Below are positions 33,118 through 42,563 of a stretch of 64,000 nucleotides of DNA, one piece after another. Below the pieces are notes generated by a model, which did no database searches, was not told where the DNA came from, and saw nothing but the letters and a program-made list of their open reading frames with translations. The translations under genes were made by a program, and so were the position numbers. This DNA is from Faucicola sp048551375 (GTDB lineage: Bacteria; Pseudomonadota; Gammaproteobacteria; Pseudomonadales; Moraxellaceae). The stretch is from assembly GCF_048551375.1 (NCBI RefSeq), contig NZ_JBLYZJ010000002.1, positions 1-64,000 on the forward strand, given 5' to 3'. Positions within the stretch are counted from its first letter, which is position 1; each line of letters opens with the position of its first letter.

Positions 33118-34092
33118 ATGAGCCAGTTTCAGTGTTTTATTGATACATTGCGTTTTGATGAGCATTATCAACCGCTACAACATACACGTTTGACCACCAA
33201 TTTTGCCAATCTTGCACGAGGTGAACACCGTGAGCAGAATTTGCGTCATACCTTACAAATGATTAATCGGCGTTTTAATGATTTGGCAAACTGGGATAAC
33301 CCAAATGCCGATCGCTATTCAGTTGAGCTAGATATTGTTTCGGTGGATGTTGATATTGAGGGCAATGGTGAGCGTTTTCCTGCCATTGAGGTGCTAAATA
33401 CCACCATTGTTGACCATCATACCAATCAACGTCTTGATGGGATTATTGGCAATAGTTTTTCGTCTTATGTGCGAGATTATGATTTTAGCGTGTTGTTGTT
33501 GGCATATAATAAACAAAAACCTGCTTTTTGTGTGCCTGATAATTTTGGTGAATTACACGGTAAATTATTTCAATATTTGATTGAGTCGGATGCCTACACC
33601 AGCCAGTTTCACAAAAATCCTGTGATTTGTTTGAGTGTTTCTCATACCAAAACTTACTACCAAACCACCAATGTACACCCAATATTGGGCGTGGAGTATC
33701 AGCAAAATGAGTATTCATTGACCGATGATTATTTTGCCAAAATGGGGTTGTCGGTACGTTATTTTATGCCTCCCAAATCGGTTGCCCCATTTGCGTTTTA
33801 TTTTAAAGGCGATTTATTGAATGATTATACCAATCTTGAATTGATTAGCACCATTAGCACGATGGAAACCTTTCAAAAAATTTATCGCCCAGAGATTTAT
33901 AACGCCAATGCCAAAGCAGGGCAATGTTATCGTCCTAGTTTAGATAATCCAGACCATTCTTTGACAAAAATTGACTATGACCGTGAAGAGCGTACCCAGT
34001 TAGCCATCAAACAAGGTCAGTATACGGAAGCCAATTTTATTCAGCCACATAGAAATTTATTACAGCAATGGGCAAATACCGTGGTGCTTTAA
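33118..34092 (+). CDS. mesX: DUF1852 protein, methionine synthase partner MesX
   Basis: Protein of 324 residues of the DUF1852 family. In Acinetobacter baylyi the homologue MesX is needed for the oxygen-dependent, folate-independent methionine synthase MesD. The sequence is soluble, with FIDTLRFDEHY near the start and no signal peptide. GAGG lies eight bases upstream of the ATG. It is followed after 28 bp by the mesD homologue, the expected pair. The gene assignment rests on family and context. Confidence 0.87.
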   Translation: MSQFQCFIDTLRFDEHYQPLQHTRLTTNFANLARGEHREQNLRHTLQMINRRFNDLANWDNPNADRYSVELDIVSVDVDIEGNGERFPAIEVLNTTIVDHHTNQRLDGIIGNSFSSYVRDYDFSVLLLAYNKQKPAFCVPDNFGELHGKLFQYLIESDAYTSQFHKNPVICLSVSHTKTYYQTTNVHPILGVEYQQNEYSLTDDYFAKMGLSVRYFMPPKSVAPFAFYFKGDLLNDYTNLELISTISTMETFQKIYRPEIYNANAKAGQCYRPSLDNPDHSLTKIDYDREERTQLAIKQGQYTEANFIQPHRNLLQQWANTVVL

Positions 34093-34120
34093 GTCCTCAT
34101 TAAAAGATAAGTAGACGAAT

Positions 34121-35149
34121 ATGAATAAGTTATTACCAACATCAACGGCAGGTAGCCTGCCAAAACCAATTTGGTTAGCCGAGCCTGAGCAATTATGGTC
34201 AGATTGGAAATTGCCACCTGACCAATTGCTTGATGGCAAGCGAGATGCCCTGCTAGTGGCATTACAAGAGCAATTGCGAGCAGGCATTGATATTGTCAGT
34301 GATGGTGAGCAAACACGCCAACATTTTGTCACAACTTTCATTGAACATTTGGCAGGGGTGGATTTTAACCAACGTGAAACTGTCAAAATTCGCAACCGTT
34401 ATGATGCCAGTGTGCCAACCGTGGTCGGTGCGGTGTCACGCCCTCAGTCTGTGTTTGTCGAGGATGCCAAATTTTTACGTGCCTATACCAATCAGCCTAT
34501 CAAATGGGCATTGCCTGGCCCGATGACCATGGTCGATACCTTGTATGATGGCTATTATGGTAGCCGTGAAAAATTGGCATGGGAATTTGCCAAAATCTTG
34601 AATGAAGAAGCCAAAGCCTTAGAAGCCGTTGGGGTGGATATCATTCAGTTTGATGAGCCTGCCTTTAATGTGTTTTTTGAAGAAGTCAATGATTGGGGTA
34701 TTGCCACGCTCGAAAGAGCCATTGAAGGGCTAACATGTGAAACCGCCGTGCATATTTGCTATGGTTATGGGATTCAAGCCAATACCGATTGGAAAAAAAC
34801 CTTGGGCAGTGAGTGGCGACAATACGAAGAAATATTCCCAAAAATTCAGCAGTCTGCGATTGATATTGTGTCACTCGAATGTCAAAATTCAAGTGTGCCA
34901 ATGGAATTAATCGAAATTATTCGAGGTAAAAAAGTCATGGTCGGTGCGATTGATGTGGCGACCAACATCATCGAAACCCCTGAGCAAGTGGCAGAAACCC
35001 TGCGTAAAGCATTAAACTTTGTCGATGCTGATAAACTGTACCCATCAACAAATTGTGGCATGACCCCTTTATCTCGCACGGTTGCCAATGCCAAATTACA
35101 GGCATTAACCGCAGGTTCGGATATTGTACGGCAAGAACTGGTTGGCTAA
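34121..35149 (+). CDS. mesD: Core-MetE type methionine synthase MesD
   Basis: Protein of 342 residues corresponding to the C-terminal catalytic half of MetE; the N-terminal folate-binding half is absent. The N-terminus is LPTSTAGSLPKPIWL. Zinc ligands are visible in VHICYGYG (His, Cys) and STNCGMTPL (Cys), with a Glu after IVSLECQNS. It transfers a methyl group to homocysteine, and in this family the methyl donor is not methyl-tetrahydrofolate. It is paired with mesX upstream and ends 3 bp before the convergent nadK. Confidence 0.9.
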   Translation: MNKLLPTSTAGSLPKPIWLAEPEQLWSDWKLPPDQLLDGKRDALLVALQEQLRAGIDIVSDGEQTRQHFVTTFIEHLAGVDFNQRETVKIRNRYDASVPTVVGAVSRPQSVFVEDAKFLRAYTNQPIKWALPGPMTMVDTLYDGYYGSREKLAWEFAKILNEEAKALEAVGVDIIQFDEPAFNVFFEEVNDWGIATLERAIEGLTCETAVHICYGYGIQANTDWKKTLGSEWRQYEEIFPKIQQSAIDIVSLECQNSSVPMELIEIIRGKKVMVGAIDVATNIIETPEQVAETLRKALNFVDADKLYPSTNCGMTPLSRTVANAKLQALTAGSDIVRQELVG

Positions 35150-35152
35150 ACG

Positions 35153-36085
35153 TTAGCTATCTAGTGAAAACTCTTCCGCATAGGTATTCCAACCCAGTTT
35201 GGTACGGCACGCCTCAAAAAAATCCACGCCCCACGGATGTAATAAAATCAGTTTGTTGGGGTGTTTGCGGATGATTAAGCGTTGGTTTTGATTGAGCGGA
35301 ACGGACGGTTTACCATCCGCACTGACCATCGGCTGAGTGCGATTGTCTTTATGGATACGGATTTTGATTTCGCTATTACCATCAACCACAATCGGACGGC
35401 TAGACAGCGTGTGTGGGTGCATGGGAACAAGGCAAATCGCATTCAAGGTGGGATGCACAATTGGGCCTCCACCAGACAAGGCATAAGCGGTTGAGCCTGT
35501 CGGAGTCGAGGCAATTAACCCATCACTATGTTGGCGATACACATCCAACCCATCAATTTTTAGGTTAAAATCCAACATATGTACCGATTTACCTGCATGC
35601 AGTACGATATCATTGAGAGCCATGTCTTCATAAATCACATGGCTACCTTGACGGATTTCCATTTTTAACAAAAACCGATGGTCAAGGTGAAAGCGTCCGT
35701 TTAAAATATCAGAAAATTGTTGTACTAAATCATCAGGATGCACATCTGCCAAAAAGCCTAAACGTCCACGATTGACCCCCACGACAGGCACGCTATATTT
35801 AGCAAGCACTTGGGCAGCATGAAGCAATGACCCATCACCCCCCACCACGACAACAAGGTCGCATTCGCCACCCAATAAACTACGGTCAACCACCCTTACG
35901 TCACCAAGTTTTTTCTTATCCAATAAGGGCAGGCGAGCGGTTTGGTGGTCGATGCAAATTGGCAAACCTTGACTGTGAAAAAAATCGCAAAGTTGATAAA
36001 TACTTTGGATAATGCTGGTTTTGTTGGCACGCCCCATGATACCGATACGGCGAAAGGCAGGATTGCTGATAAGAGTGGCGGTCAT
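35153..36085 (-). CDS. nadK: NAD kinase
   Basis: Cytosolic enzyme making NADP from NAD and ATP, 310 residues, normal length. The GGDGS motif (82-86) holds the catalytic Asp, followed by GVNRGRLGFLADV and the NE/D-like ALNDIVLHAG. The glycine-rich GSTAYALSGGGPIVHP binds the substrate. It is convergent with mesD, with a 3-bp gap, so the two share a 3' region. Confidence 0.96.
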   Translation of the reverse strand: MTATLISNPAFRRIGIMGRANKTSIIQSIYQLCDFFHSQGLPICIDHQTARLPLLDKKKLGDVRVVDRSLLGGECDLVVVVGGDGSLLHAAQVLAKYSVPVVGVNRGRLGFLADVHPDDLVQQFSDILNGRFHLDHRFLLKMEIRQGSHVIYEDMALNDIVLHAGKSVHMLDFNLKIDGLDVYRQHSDGLIASTPTGSTAYALSGGGPIVHPTLNAICLVPMHPHTLSSRPIVVDGNSEIKIRIHKDNRTQPMVSADGKPSVPLNQNQRLIIRKHPNKLILLHPWGVDFFEACRTKLGWNTYAEEFSLDS

Positions 36086-36174
36086 AGTAATAGTGTCTTA
36101 CAGTATAGCGGTAGGTACACACTATTTTAGCATAACTATATTAGGAGTTTTATGAAATTTGTTGAACCCAACGG

Positions 36175-37125
36175 CTAATGCCAATGCTTCACCAAATAAT
36201 CCACCAACACAGGCACAAATGGCTTTGCCAAATCATGCCCCATGCCATGAATCAAATGAAATTCACTATTTGGAATCGCCTTTGCCACCGCACGCCCATG
36301 AGCAGGCGGAATCAAGCCGTCTTTTTCGCCATGTAGCACAATTGTGGGTTGGGTGATTTTTTTGTCATATTTCACAATCGACCCAGTTGCCAAAATCGCT
36401 TGTAATTGTTGAAGTGAGCCACGAGGGTGATAACTCCGCTCAAACCGCAGACGCACCATACGTTCGACTTCTGCTTCATCGACATGATTAGGTGAGCCGA
36501 TACGTTGCATGACCCAAATACCAAAGGCGACCACATCATCGACTTGGGTGGTTTTGGGGTGGGCAATCAAGGTATGTAACTGCCTAGGCTTGGGTGGGGG
36601 CAACATCGGTTGATTATTACTGGTAAACATTAGCCCAAGTTTGGCGACCTTTTTGGGGTATTTACAGGCAAGGATTTGGGCAATCATACCGCCCATCGAA
36701 GCCCCCACCGCATACACTTGTTCTAGCCCCATTTTATCGAGCAAACGTTTGGTATCTTCCACCATATCAAACAGATTATACGCCACAGGATAATGGCGAT
36801 TGGTCAGCCCAATCTGCATCCGAGCCATCATTTTGATATTGTTAATGGGAAAACGAGGAAACGGACGAGCGATTTTTGTCGACAATCCAATGTCACGGTT
36901 GTCAAAGCGAATGACAAAAAATCCTGCGTCAATCAGCCCTTTGACAAAGTTATCCGTCCAAAAGACCATCTGCGAACCCAAGCCCAAAATCAGTAGCAAG
37001 GGCGGATGACTGGGGTCGCCACCGACTTCGACACACAGACGTAAATTATCATCAATGTCGATAAAGGTAGTCTGCATAAAGTCGCTAATCGGCGATTGGG
37101 TGAACTCGAATTGGGTCAAATCCAT
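36175..37125 (-). CDS. Alpha/beta hydrolase
   Basis: Protein of 316 residues of the alpha/beta-hydrolase fold. Oxyanion region LLLILGLGSQMVFW, the family strand RFDNRDIGLST, nucleophile elbow GASMGG, the acid in LHGEKDGLIP, and the base in IHGMGHDLAKP are all present. A cap of about 80 residues lies after the nucleophile. There is no signal peptide. The substrate is unknown; it resembles esterases of the LipG/PcaD-like group. Confidence 0.87.
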   Translation of the reverse strand: MDLTQFEFTQSPISDFMQTTFIDIDDNLRLCVEVGGDPSHPPLLLILGLGSQMVFWTDNFVKGLIDAGFFVIRFDNRDIGLSTKIARPFPRFPINNIKMMARMQIGLTNRHYPVAYNLFDMVEDTKRLLDKMGLEQVYAVGASMGGMIAQILACKYPKKVAKLGLMFTSNNQPMLPPPKPRQLHTLIAHPKTTQVDDVVAFGIWVMQRIGSPNHVDEAEVERMVRLRFERSYHPRGSLQQLQAILATGSIVKYDKKITQPTIVLHGEKDGLIPPAHGRAVAKAIPNSEFHLIHGMGHDLAKPFVPVLVDYLVKHWH

Positions 37126-37167
37126 AACAAACTCATTGTGTTAAGATTATTTATTATTACGATATGA

Positions 37168-37303
37168 TGACTTATACGAAAGACACTGGATTCCTGCATT
37201 TGCAGGAATGACGAAAGTATTTTTGGTTTCTCGTCACCCCTGTGAATACAGGGGTCTAGCGTCTTTATTAAGCAAGGTAAATTTGCAAATCGTGTAAGTC
37301 CTA
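37168..37303. repeat. Miniature element with TAGGRCTTACRC ends, copy 2
   Basis: The left end GATGACTTATACGAAAGACA and the right end CGTGTAAGTCCTA are inverted to each other. The interior has CCTGCATTTGCAGG and CCCCTGTGAATACAGGGG. It separates the hydrolase gene from rubB. Confidence 0.75.
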
Positions 37304-37328
37304 ATTCTGTTAAAAAATAAAGATGATA

Positions 37329-38711
37329 CTAAAGCCAATCCGCCACTTGTTTTGCCAAAGCCATGCGTTGTTTGCCTGCTTCTTTACCGACTAGCACAAA
37401 ACCCAATAGTTTTTCGCTATCACCCTTAGCAAAAGCCGACAAAACCATCCCGTCATCCGTCATTTGTTGTTGCCAATCAATGTCATCCGCTGAATAACGA
37501 GCCGACACAGGCAATACCACCAACGGCAACGCAGGGGTTTTGATTGCCACAGGCATGGCAGGGTAGTTGACTTTGGTCGGTGGCAGTGTGGGGTCGGTCA
37601 GTTGGTCGCTCAAGGTTTTGGCAAGGGCTTTGGCTTGGTTCATCAACGGCATGACATACGGCATAAAACTACCCATCACATTGGCACAGTCACCAATCGC
37701 ATACACATCCTTGACAGAGGTTTGCAAAAACTGGTCAACCAAAATGCCTTGTTGGGCGGTGCGTGGCAAATGCGTGTCTGTGCTAACGCTATCAGATAAT
37801 TGGGCGATTTTTAGCCTTGCATTTTCGGCAAGTTGGGTATTGGCAACCAATCCAATGGCGATTAGCACCACATCGGCTTGATGGTGAATAAGGTCAGCGT
37901 TGGCATTTTTTACCACGATTTCAACGCCACTCTTACCATCGTTTACATTGTTTAAATTGCCACTGGGTTGAATTGAATCAATCGTCACACCCAGTTCAAA
38001 CGTTACCCCAACATCTTGCAACGCAGTCTGTAACGCCTCGCCAGCCACAGCAGGCAACTGATTAGCAAGTGGTAATTTGGCATTGTCAAACACGGTAATG
38101 TTCAGTGCATTCGCATTATCGGCTGAATTAACTTTACTTGCCAAATCATTGGCAAACTCACAGCCAATTAAGCCAGCCCCAATAATCGCTACGTTAACTT
38201 TTCCATAGCCAGTTTCGGCATTGGCTTGGGTGAGTAAGGCATGGATTTTTTGCTGAAATTTTTTATAATCATCCAAATGATTGACCGCAAAAATCCGTTC
38301 ATTATCCACGTTAACATTTGGCAATAAACGAGGATTTGCCCCAGTCGCAAGCACCAATTTAGCATACGACAATATTTGAGTGGCGTTTGAATTTTGCGTT
38401 GCTAAATTAATAGGCTCAACGGTGATGGTTTTCTTCTCAACATCAATATGATTAACTTGGCAAAATTTCATCACGCTAATGGCTAAATTTTCCGCCATTT
38501 GTTCGGCACTGGCATTAGCAATGTTGTCCGCCAATTTACCTTGAGCAAGGGCGTTGGACAAAGTCGGCTTGGCGTAGCTGTCCGCCCCATCACGAGCAAT
38601 CAGCGTAATGGGCGTGTCGGCATTGAGTTTGCGTAGCTCACGAGCCAGCGTGTAGCCTGCCATACCTGCCCCAATGATAATGATAGGGTCTTTAAACGTA
38701 TTGTCTGACAT
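37329..38711 (-). CDS. rubB: Rubredoxin reductase
   Basis: FAD-dependent NAD(P)H oxidoreductase of 460 residues that passes electrons to rubredoxin, for example for alkane hydroxylases. The FAD motif is IIGAGMAGYTLARE near residue 12, the NAD motif is IIGAGLIGCEFA in the middle, and the second FAD motif is VYAIGDCANV. The family is usually about 390 residues; this one has extra Asn/Ala-rich loops. The gene follows rubA after 17 bp on the same strand. No alkane hydroxylase is in the window. Confidence 0.9.
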   Translation of the reverse strand: MSDNTFKDPIIIIGAGMAGYTLARELRKLNADTPITLIARDGADSYAKPTLSNALAQGKLADNIANASAEQMAENLAISVMKFCQVNHIDVEKKTITVEPINLATQNSNATQILSYAKLVLATGANPRLLPNVNVDNERIFAVNHLDDYKKFQQKIHALLTQANAETGYGKVNVAIIGAGLIGCEFANDLASKVNSADNANALNITVFDNAKLPLANQLPAVAGEALQTALQDVGVTFELGVTIDSIQPSGNLNNVNDGKSGVEIVVKNANADLIHHQADVVLIAIGLVANTQLAENARLKIAQLSDSVSTDTHLPRTAQQGILVDQFLQTSVKDVYAIGDCANVMGSFMPYVMPLMNQAKALAKTLSDQLTDPTLPPTKVNYPAMPVAIKTPALPLVVLPVSARYSADDIDWQQQMTDDGMVLSAFAKGDSEKLLGFVLVGKEAGKQRMALAKQVADWL

Positions 38712-38728
38712 AAGATTTTTAATCCAAT

Positions 38729-38893
38729 TTAAATTTCAATCATTTCAAAATCTTGCTTACCCACGCCACATTCTGGGCATAGCCAGTCGTCTGGGATATC
38801 TTCCCATTTTGTGCCTGCGGAAATACCGTCTTCTGGACAGCCCAATTCTTCATCATAAATCCAACCACATACGATACATTGGTATTTTTTCAT
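38729..38893 (-). CDS. rubA: Rubredoxin
   Basis: Small one-iron electron carrier of 54 residues. Both CxxC pairs that bind the iron are present (YQCIVCGW and WLCPECGVG), as is the conserved DIPDDW. The ATG at 38893 with AGGTG eight bases upstream gives exactly the typical length; an upstream in-frame extension is rejected. First gene of the rubA-rubB pair. Confidence 0.96.
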   Translation of the reverse strand: MKKYQCIVCGWIYDEELGCPEDGISAGTKWEDIPDDWLCPECGVGKQDFEMIEI

Positions 38894-39088
38894 TTGATTT
38901 GCACCTAACAAGTTATGAATCACGTTGCGTTATTTTAACAGCTTTGGCTAAAAAACGGCTAAAAAGCCCATAAATATTATTAAAATTATAGTGTACAAGT
39001 ATTCACTGAAATTTTCAATGTTAAGATACATCTGATTGGTGAAACAATGGTAAAATGTAAAAAATATTGATGCTTATAAACCTTGTCC

Positions 39089-39177
39089 AAAGACACTGGA
39101 TTCCTGCATTCGCAGGAATGACGAAAATATTTTAATTCTCTGTCACCCCTGCGAAGGCAGGGGTCTAGCGTCTTTTT
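39089..39177. repeat. Miniature element, copy 3 (core)
   Basis: AAAGACACTGGATTCCTGCA with hairpin CCTGCATTCGCAGG, then CCCCTGCGAAGGCAGGGG and TCTAGCGTCTTT. The outer ends are less well matched than in copies 1 and 2. It lies in the 339-bp gap before apt, which shows no other feature. Confidence 0.75.
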
Positions 39178-39232
39178 GAATAAGGTGATTTTATAAATTA
39201 TCTAAACCTTACACTTAAAAAGAGAAAATCTG

Positions 39233-39760
39233 ATGACCACAAATACCCCAAATCCAACCCACCCATTTTGGCAAATCATCCGCACCGTGCCGAATTTCCC
39301 AAAAGCAGGCATTGATTTTTATGACATCACGCCCTTACTTCGTAATCATATTAACGAAGTGGTGCAAGCTTTGTTACAAGCCTTGCCAAATGGATTGTTG
39401 GAAGAAGTCGATTGTTTTGCAGGGGTAGAGGCTCGAGGCTTTATCTTTGCCAGTCTATTGGCAGGGCATACTGGTAAAGGTATGGTATTGGTGCGTAAGG
39501 AAGGCAAATTGCCACCGCCTGTGGCGAATAAAAGCTATGCGTTGGAGTACGGCTCGGACACGCTTGAGATGCAAGCAGGGCTACCACCTGCCAAAGTGTT
39601 GGTGATTGATGATATTTTGGCGACTGGGGGTACGCTCAAAGCCACGATTGGGCTGTGTGAAGAAGCAGGGCATACGGTACTGGGTGCGTTGGTGTTACTG
39701 GATTTAGTGGATTTGCACGCTCCATTGGATGTGCCTGTTTATACGGTTTTGACGGCTTAA
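39233..39760 (+). CDS. apt: Adenine phosphoribosyltransferase
   Basis: Purine salvage enzyme of 175 residues converting adenine and PRPP to AMP. The N-terminal VPNFPKAGIDFYDITPLL, the GVEARGFIFAS segment and the PRPP-binding motif VLVIDDILATGGT are all in place. Length is normal. It is a single gene with repeats on both sides. Confidence 0.95.
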   Translation: MTTNTPNPTHPFWQIIRTVPNFPKAGIDFYDITPLLRNHINEVVQALLQALPNGLLEEVDCFAGVEARGFIFASLLAGHTGKGMVLVRKEGKLPPPVANKSYALEYGSDTLEMQAGLPPAKVLVIDDILATGGTLKATIGLCEEAGHTVLGALVLLDLVDLHAPLDVPVYTVLTA

Positions 39761-39784
39761 TTAGGAATAACGCATAAATTTGTA

Positions 39785-39891
39785 GGGGCGTAATGCTTAC
39801 GCCCTGTGTGAGATTCTAACTTTTTTACAAAGAGGGCTTATGCAATAAGCCCCTACAAGACTGTCTTATTTCTATTTTAAACGACTATAGG
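39785..39891. repeat. CGTA hairpins joined to half a Correia-like element
   Basis: GGGGCGTAATGCTTACGCCC (from about 39785) and GGGCTTATGCAATAAGCCCC are followed by GTCTTATTTCTATTTTAAAC and GACTATA, the right end of the Correia-like family. No matching left end is present. Confidence 0.6.
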
Positions 39892-39933
39892 TTCCGTGGG
39901 TAACTACTTGGTAATTTGGAAAGAATGCTAATA

Positions 39934-40869
39934 TCAAACCAAACTTTGCAATTTAGCTACCAATTCTTCCCTTGCTTTGACAAAGCCATCAATCCCCCCT
40001 TGCAATAACTCACTTGCCATTGGGTCTTGGTTTAATTGCTCATTAAAAGTCGCTTCATCAGGTGTTTGCTTATCTAGTTTTTCAAACTGCATATCTGGGA
40101 ATAATTGACGCTCGATTTTGACATCCATACTCGCCATTTTATCAATTAAATCTGGGGCAATCGTCAACAAATCACAACCTGCCAATGCTAAAATCTGCTC
40201 CACACTGCGAAAGCTTGCCCCCATGACTTGGGTTTTGTAGCCGTGTTGCTTGTAGTAGGCATAAATCGTTTTGATCGATTGCACGCCTTTGTCTTCATTA
40301 ATCGCCACACTTTCCACGCCCAAGTTTTTCTTTTGCCAATCCAAAATCCGCCCCACAAATGGCGAAATCAGCGTAATATTGGCATCGGCACAGGCTTTGG
40401 CTTGGTGGAGTCCAAATAGTAGCGTGAGGTTGCAATGGATGCCTTGTTGCTCAAGCTCTCGCCCTGCTTGAATCCCTTGCCATGTCGAGGCGATTTTGAT
40501 TAACACACGTTCTTTGTCCACCCCTGCTTGCTCGTAGGCTTGGATGTATTCTTTGGCTTTGGCAATGGTCGCTTCGGTATCAAATGACAAGCGAGCATCT
40601 ACTTCGGTCGATACACGCCCATCAATGAGCTTTAAAATCTCTGTGCCGATATACACGGTAAGTTCGTCAATGACTTTATCAATGTCGTTATGATGTTTGG
40701 CTAAACTTTGCCGTAAAATCGGCTCAAAAGCTGGGTCGGATAGGGCTTTGGTGATGAGGCTTGGGTTGGTGGTGGCATCGACTGGTTTTAGGCGTGCGAT
40801 AGCTTGCAAATCGCCTGTATCGGCGACCACGGTGGTCATCATTTTGAGTTGGTTTAAGGTAGAAGTCAT
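39934..40869 (-). CDS. tal: Transaldolase
   Basis: Pentose-phosphate pathway enzyme of 311 residues moving a three-carbon unit from sedoheptulose-7-phosphate to glyceraldehyde-3-phosphate. VDATTNPSL (D31 region), the Schiff-base lysine in RVLIKIAST (K125) and the MGASFRSVEQI segment identify class I TalB-type transaldolase. Length is normal. It is a single gene, divergent from pheA. Confidence 0.95.
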   Translation of the reverse strand: MTSTLNQLKMMTTVVADTGDLQAIARLKPVDATTNPSLITKALSDPAFEPILRQSLAKHHNDIDKVIDELTVYIGTEILKLIDGRVSTEVDARLSFDTEATIAKAKEYIQAYEQAGVDKERVLIKIASTWQGIQAGRELEQQGIHCNLTLLFGLHQAKACADANITLISPFVGRILDWQKKNLGVESVAINEDKGVQSIKTIYAYYKQHGYKTQVMGASFRSVEQILALAGCDLLTIAPDLIDKMASMDVKIERQLFPDMQFEKLDKQTPDEATFNEQLNQDPMASELLQGGIDGFVKAREELVAKLQSLV

Positions 40870-40977
40870 TGTTTTTCCTATTATTAAAGGTAGGGGTATA
40901 TTAAGTTTTAATTTCCATTTTGCGTAAGGTATTTCTCATCTTTTTCAAAGGGAGATTTTTATTCTCCAAAAAGAAGG

Positions 40978-41208
40978 AAGCATAGCCCCCTCATTTGTAA
41001 AGAGGGGGTTGGGGGAGATTTAGAGCAAAATGTTCAAATGGTGCAAATAATGAACTTAACAAGCCATCTATATTATGTTAAAGCTTACCCAAAAGACACT
41101 GGATTCCTGCATTCGCAGGAATGACGAGCAAGTTTGAATGATTCGTCAAACCTGCGTAGGCAGGGGTCTAGCGTCTTTATTTAGCAAGATGAGTAAAGTT
41201 TGCATAAT
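40978..41208. repeat. Repeat cluster between tal and pheA
   Basis: CCCCCTCATTTGTAAAGAGG with GGGGGAGATTTA (about 40985-41020) matches the repeat at 17026. Then AAAGACACTGGATTCCTGCA through GTCTAGCGTCTTT (41093-41178) is copy 4 of the miniature element, with degraded ends. The rest of the 563-bp gap holds the pheA leader, where I see no clear attenuator. Confidence 0.65.
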
Positions 41209-41432
41209 TCCTATATCTACCATCTTAACAGAAGTTTAGCGTAATTTTGATGAAAATTTATCATTTTTAGTGAATTTTTCTAGGCATACAGACCAATCAT
41301 TGATAACCAAAATTTTTATCCCTCTTAACCAAAATTTACCCCAAAAACCGCCTTTAACATGGGGAAATTATCCCTCTAATCCGCCATTTTATGCTAGTAT
41401 TTACCAAAATACCAAGTATGAGGGAAAACAAC

Positions 41433-42539
41433 ATGAGCGAACAAAATTCTTCTAACGATTTATTAGCCTTACGCCAAAAAATTGATACCGTGGATGAGCA
41501 AATTCAAAAACTCATCAATGAGCGTGCAGGCTATGCCAACCAAGTGGCAATCGCCAAAAAAGACAGCGAAGATAATCCGATTTTTTATCGCCCAGAGCGT
41601 GAAGCCCAAGTTCTTAAAAAAGTGATGGAACGCAATGACGCATTGGGCGGAACATTGCCAGCCGATAAGATGGCTCGCTTATTCCGTGAAATTATGTCGG
41701 TGTGCCTTGACCTCGAAGCCCCACAAAAAATCGCTTATTTAGGGCCTGCAGGGACGTTTACTCATGCCGCCTCGCTCAAGCATTTTGGTAAAGCGGCGAC
41801 TACCGTGCCACTTGCTACCATTAACGATGTATTTCGTGAAGTTGAGGCAGGTTCGGCAATGTATGGCGTTGTGCCAGTCGAAAATTCGTCTGAAGGCGTG
41901 GTAAATCATACGTTGGACGGTTTTTTGACTTCGGATTTGAAGATTATCGGTGAGGTTGAACTGCCGATTCATCATCAATTTTTGGTCGGTGAGCATACCA
42001 AAGTGACAGCGATTTCAAAGATTTACGCCCATCAGCAAGCCCTTGCTCAGTGCCGTCAATGGCTTGATACCCATTATCCAAATGTCGAGCGTGTGGCGGT
42101 GTCGAGCAATGGCGAGGCAGCAAGACGTATCAAAAACGAATGGCATTCGGCGGCGATTGCAGGGGATGTGGCAATGGCTGAGTATGATTTGCATAAACTG
42201 TATGAAAATATCGAGGACAATCCGTCCAATACCACTCGCTTTTTGATTGTGGGGCGTGAGGCGGTCGCACCATCTGGGCAGGATAAAACCTCGATTTTGG
42301 TGTCTGCCAATGATAAGGCAGGGGCGTTGATTCAGATTTTGCAACCATTGGCAAAACATGGCGTGTCGATGACCAGTATCGAAACTCGCCCAGAGCGTCC
42401 AAGTAAGTGGGCGTATGTGTTTTTTATTGATATGCTTGGGCATATTGATGATGACAATGTGCAAAAGGCATTGGCAGAAATCCGCCCACAAGTCAAAGAT
42501 TTACGCATTTTGGGTTCGTATCCGAAGGCGGTTTTGTAA
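41433..42539 (+). CDS. pheA: Bifunctional chorismate mutase/prephenate dehydratase
   Basis: P-protein of 368 residues for phenylalanine synthesis: chorismate to prephenate to phenylpyruvate. The chorismate mutase AroQ domain is about 8-90 (LRQKIDTVDEQIQKL), the prephenate dehydratase about 95-270 (AYLGPAGTFTH and the TTRF motif in NTTRFLIVG), and the ACT feedback domain about 285-365 (GALIQILQPLAKHGV and SIETRP). The ATG at 41433 with GAGGGA upstream is preferred over an earlier in-frame start. hisC follows after 24 bp. Confidence 0.96.
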   Translation: MSEQNSSNDLLALRQKIDTVDEQIQKLINERAGYANQVAIAKKDSEDNPIFYRPEREAQVLKKVMERNDALGGTLPADKMARLFREIMSVCLDLEAPQKIAYLGPAGTFTHAASLKHFGKAATTVPLATINDVFREVEAGSAMYGVVPVENSSEGVVNHTLDGFLTSDLKIIGEVELPIHHQFLVGEHTKVTAISKIYAHQQALAQCRQWLDTHYPNVERVAVSSNGEAARRIKNEWHSAAIAGDVAMAEYDLHKLYENIEDNPSNTTRFLIVGREAVAPSGQDKTSILVSANDKAGALIQILQPLAKHGVSMTSIETRPERPSKWAYVFFIDMLGHIDDDNVQKALAEIRPQVKDLRILGSYPKAVL

Positions 42540-42563
42540 GAGATAAAATTAAGCGAGAAAACC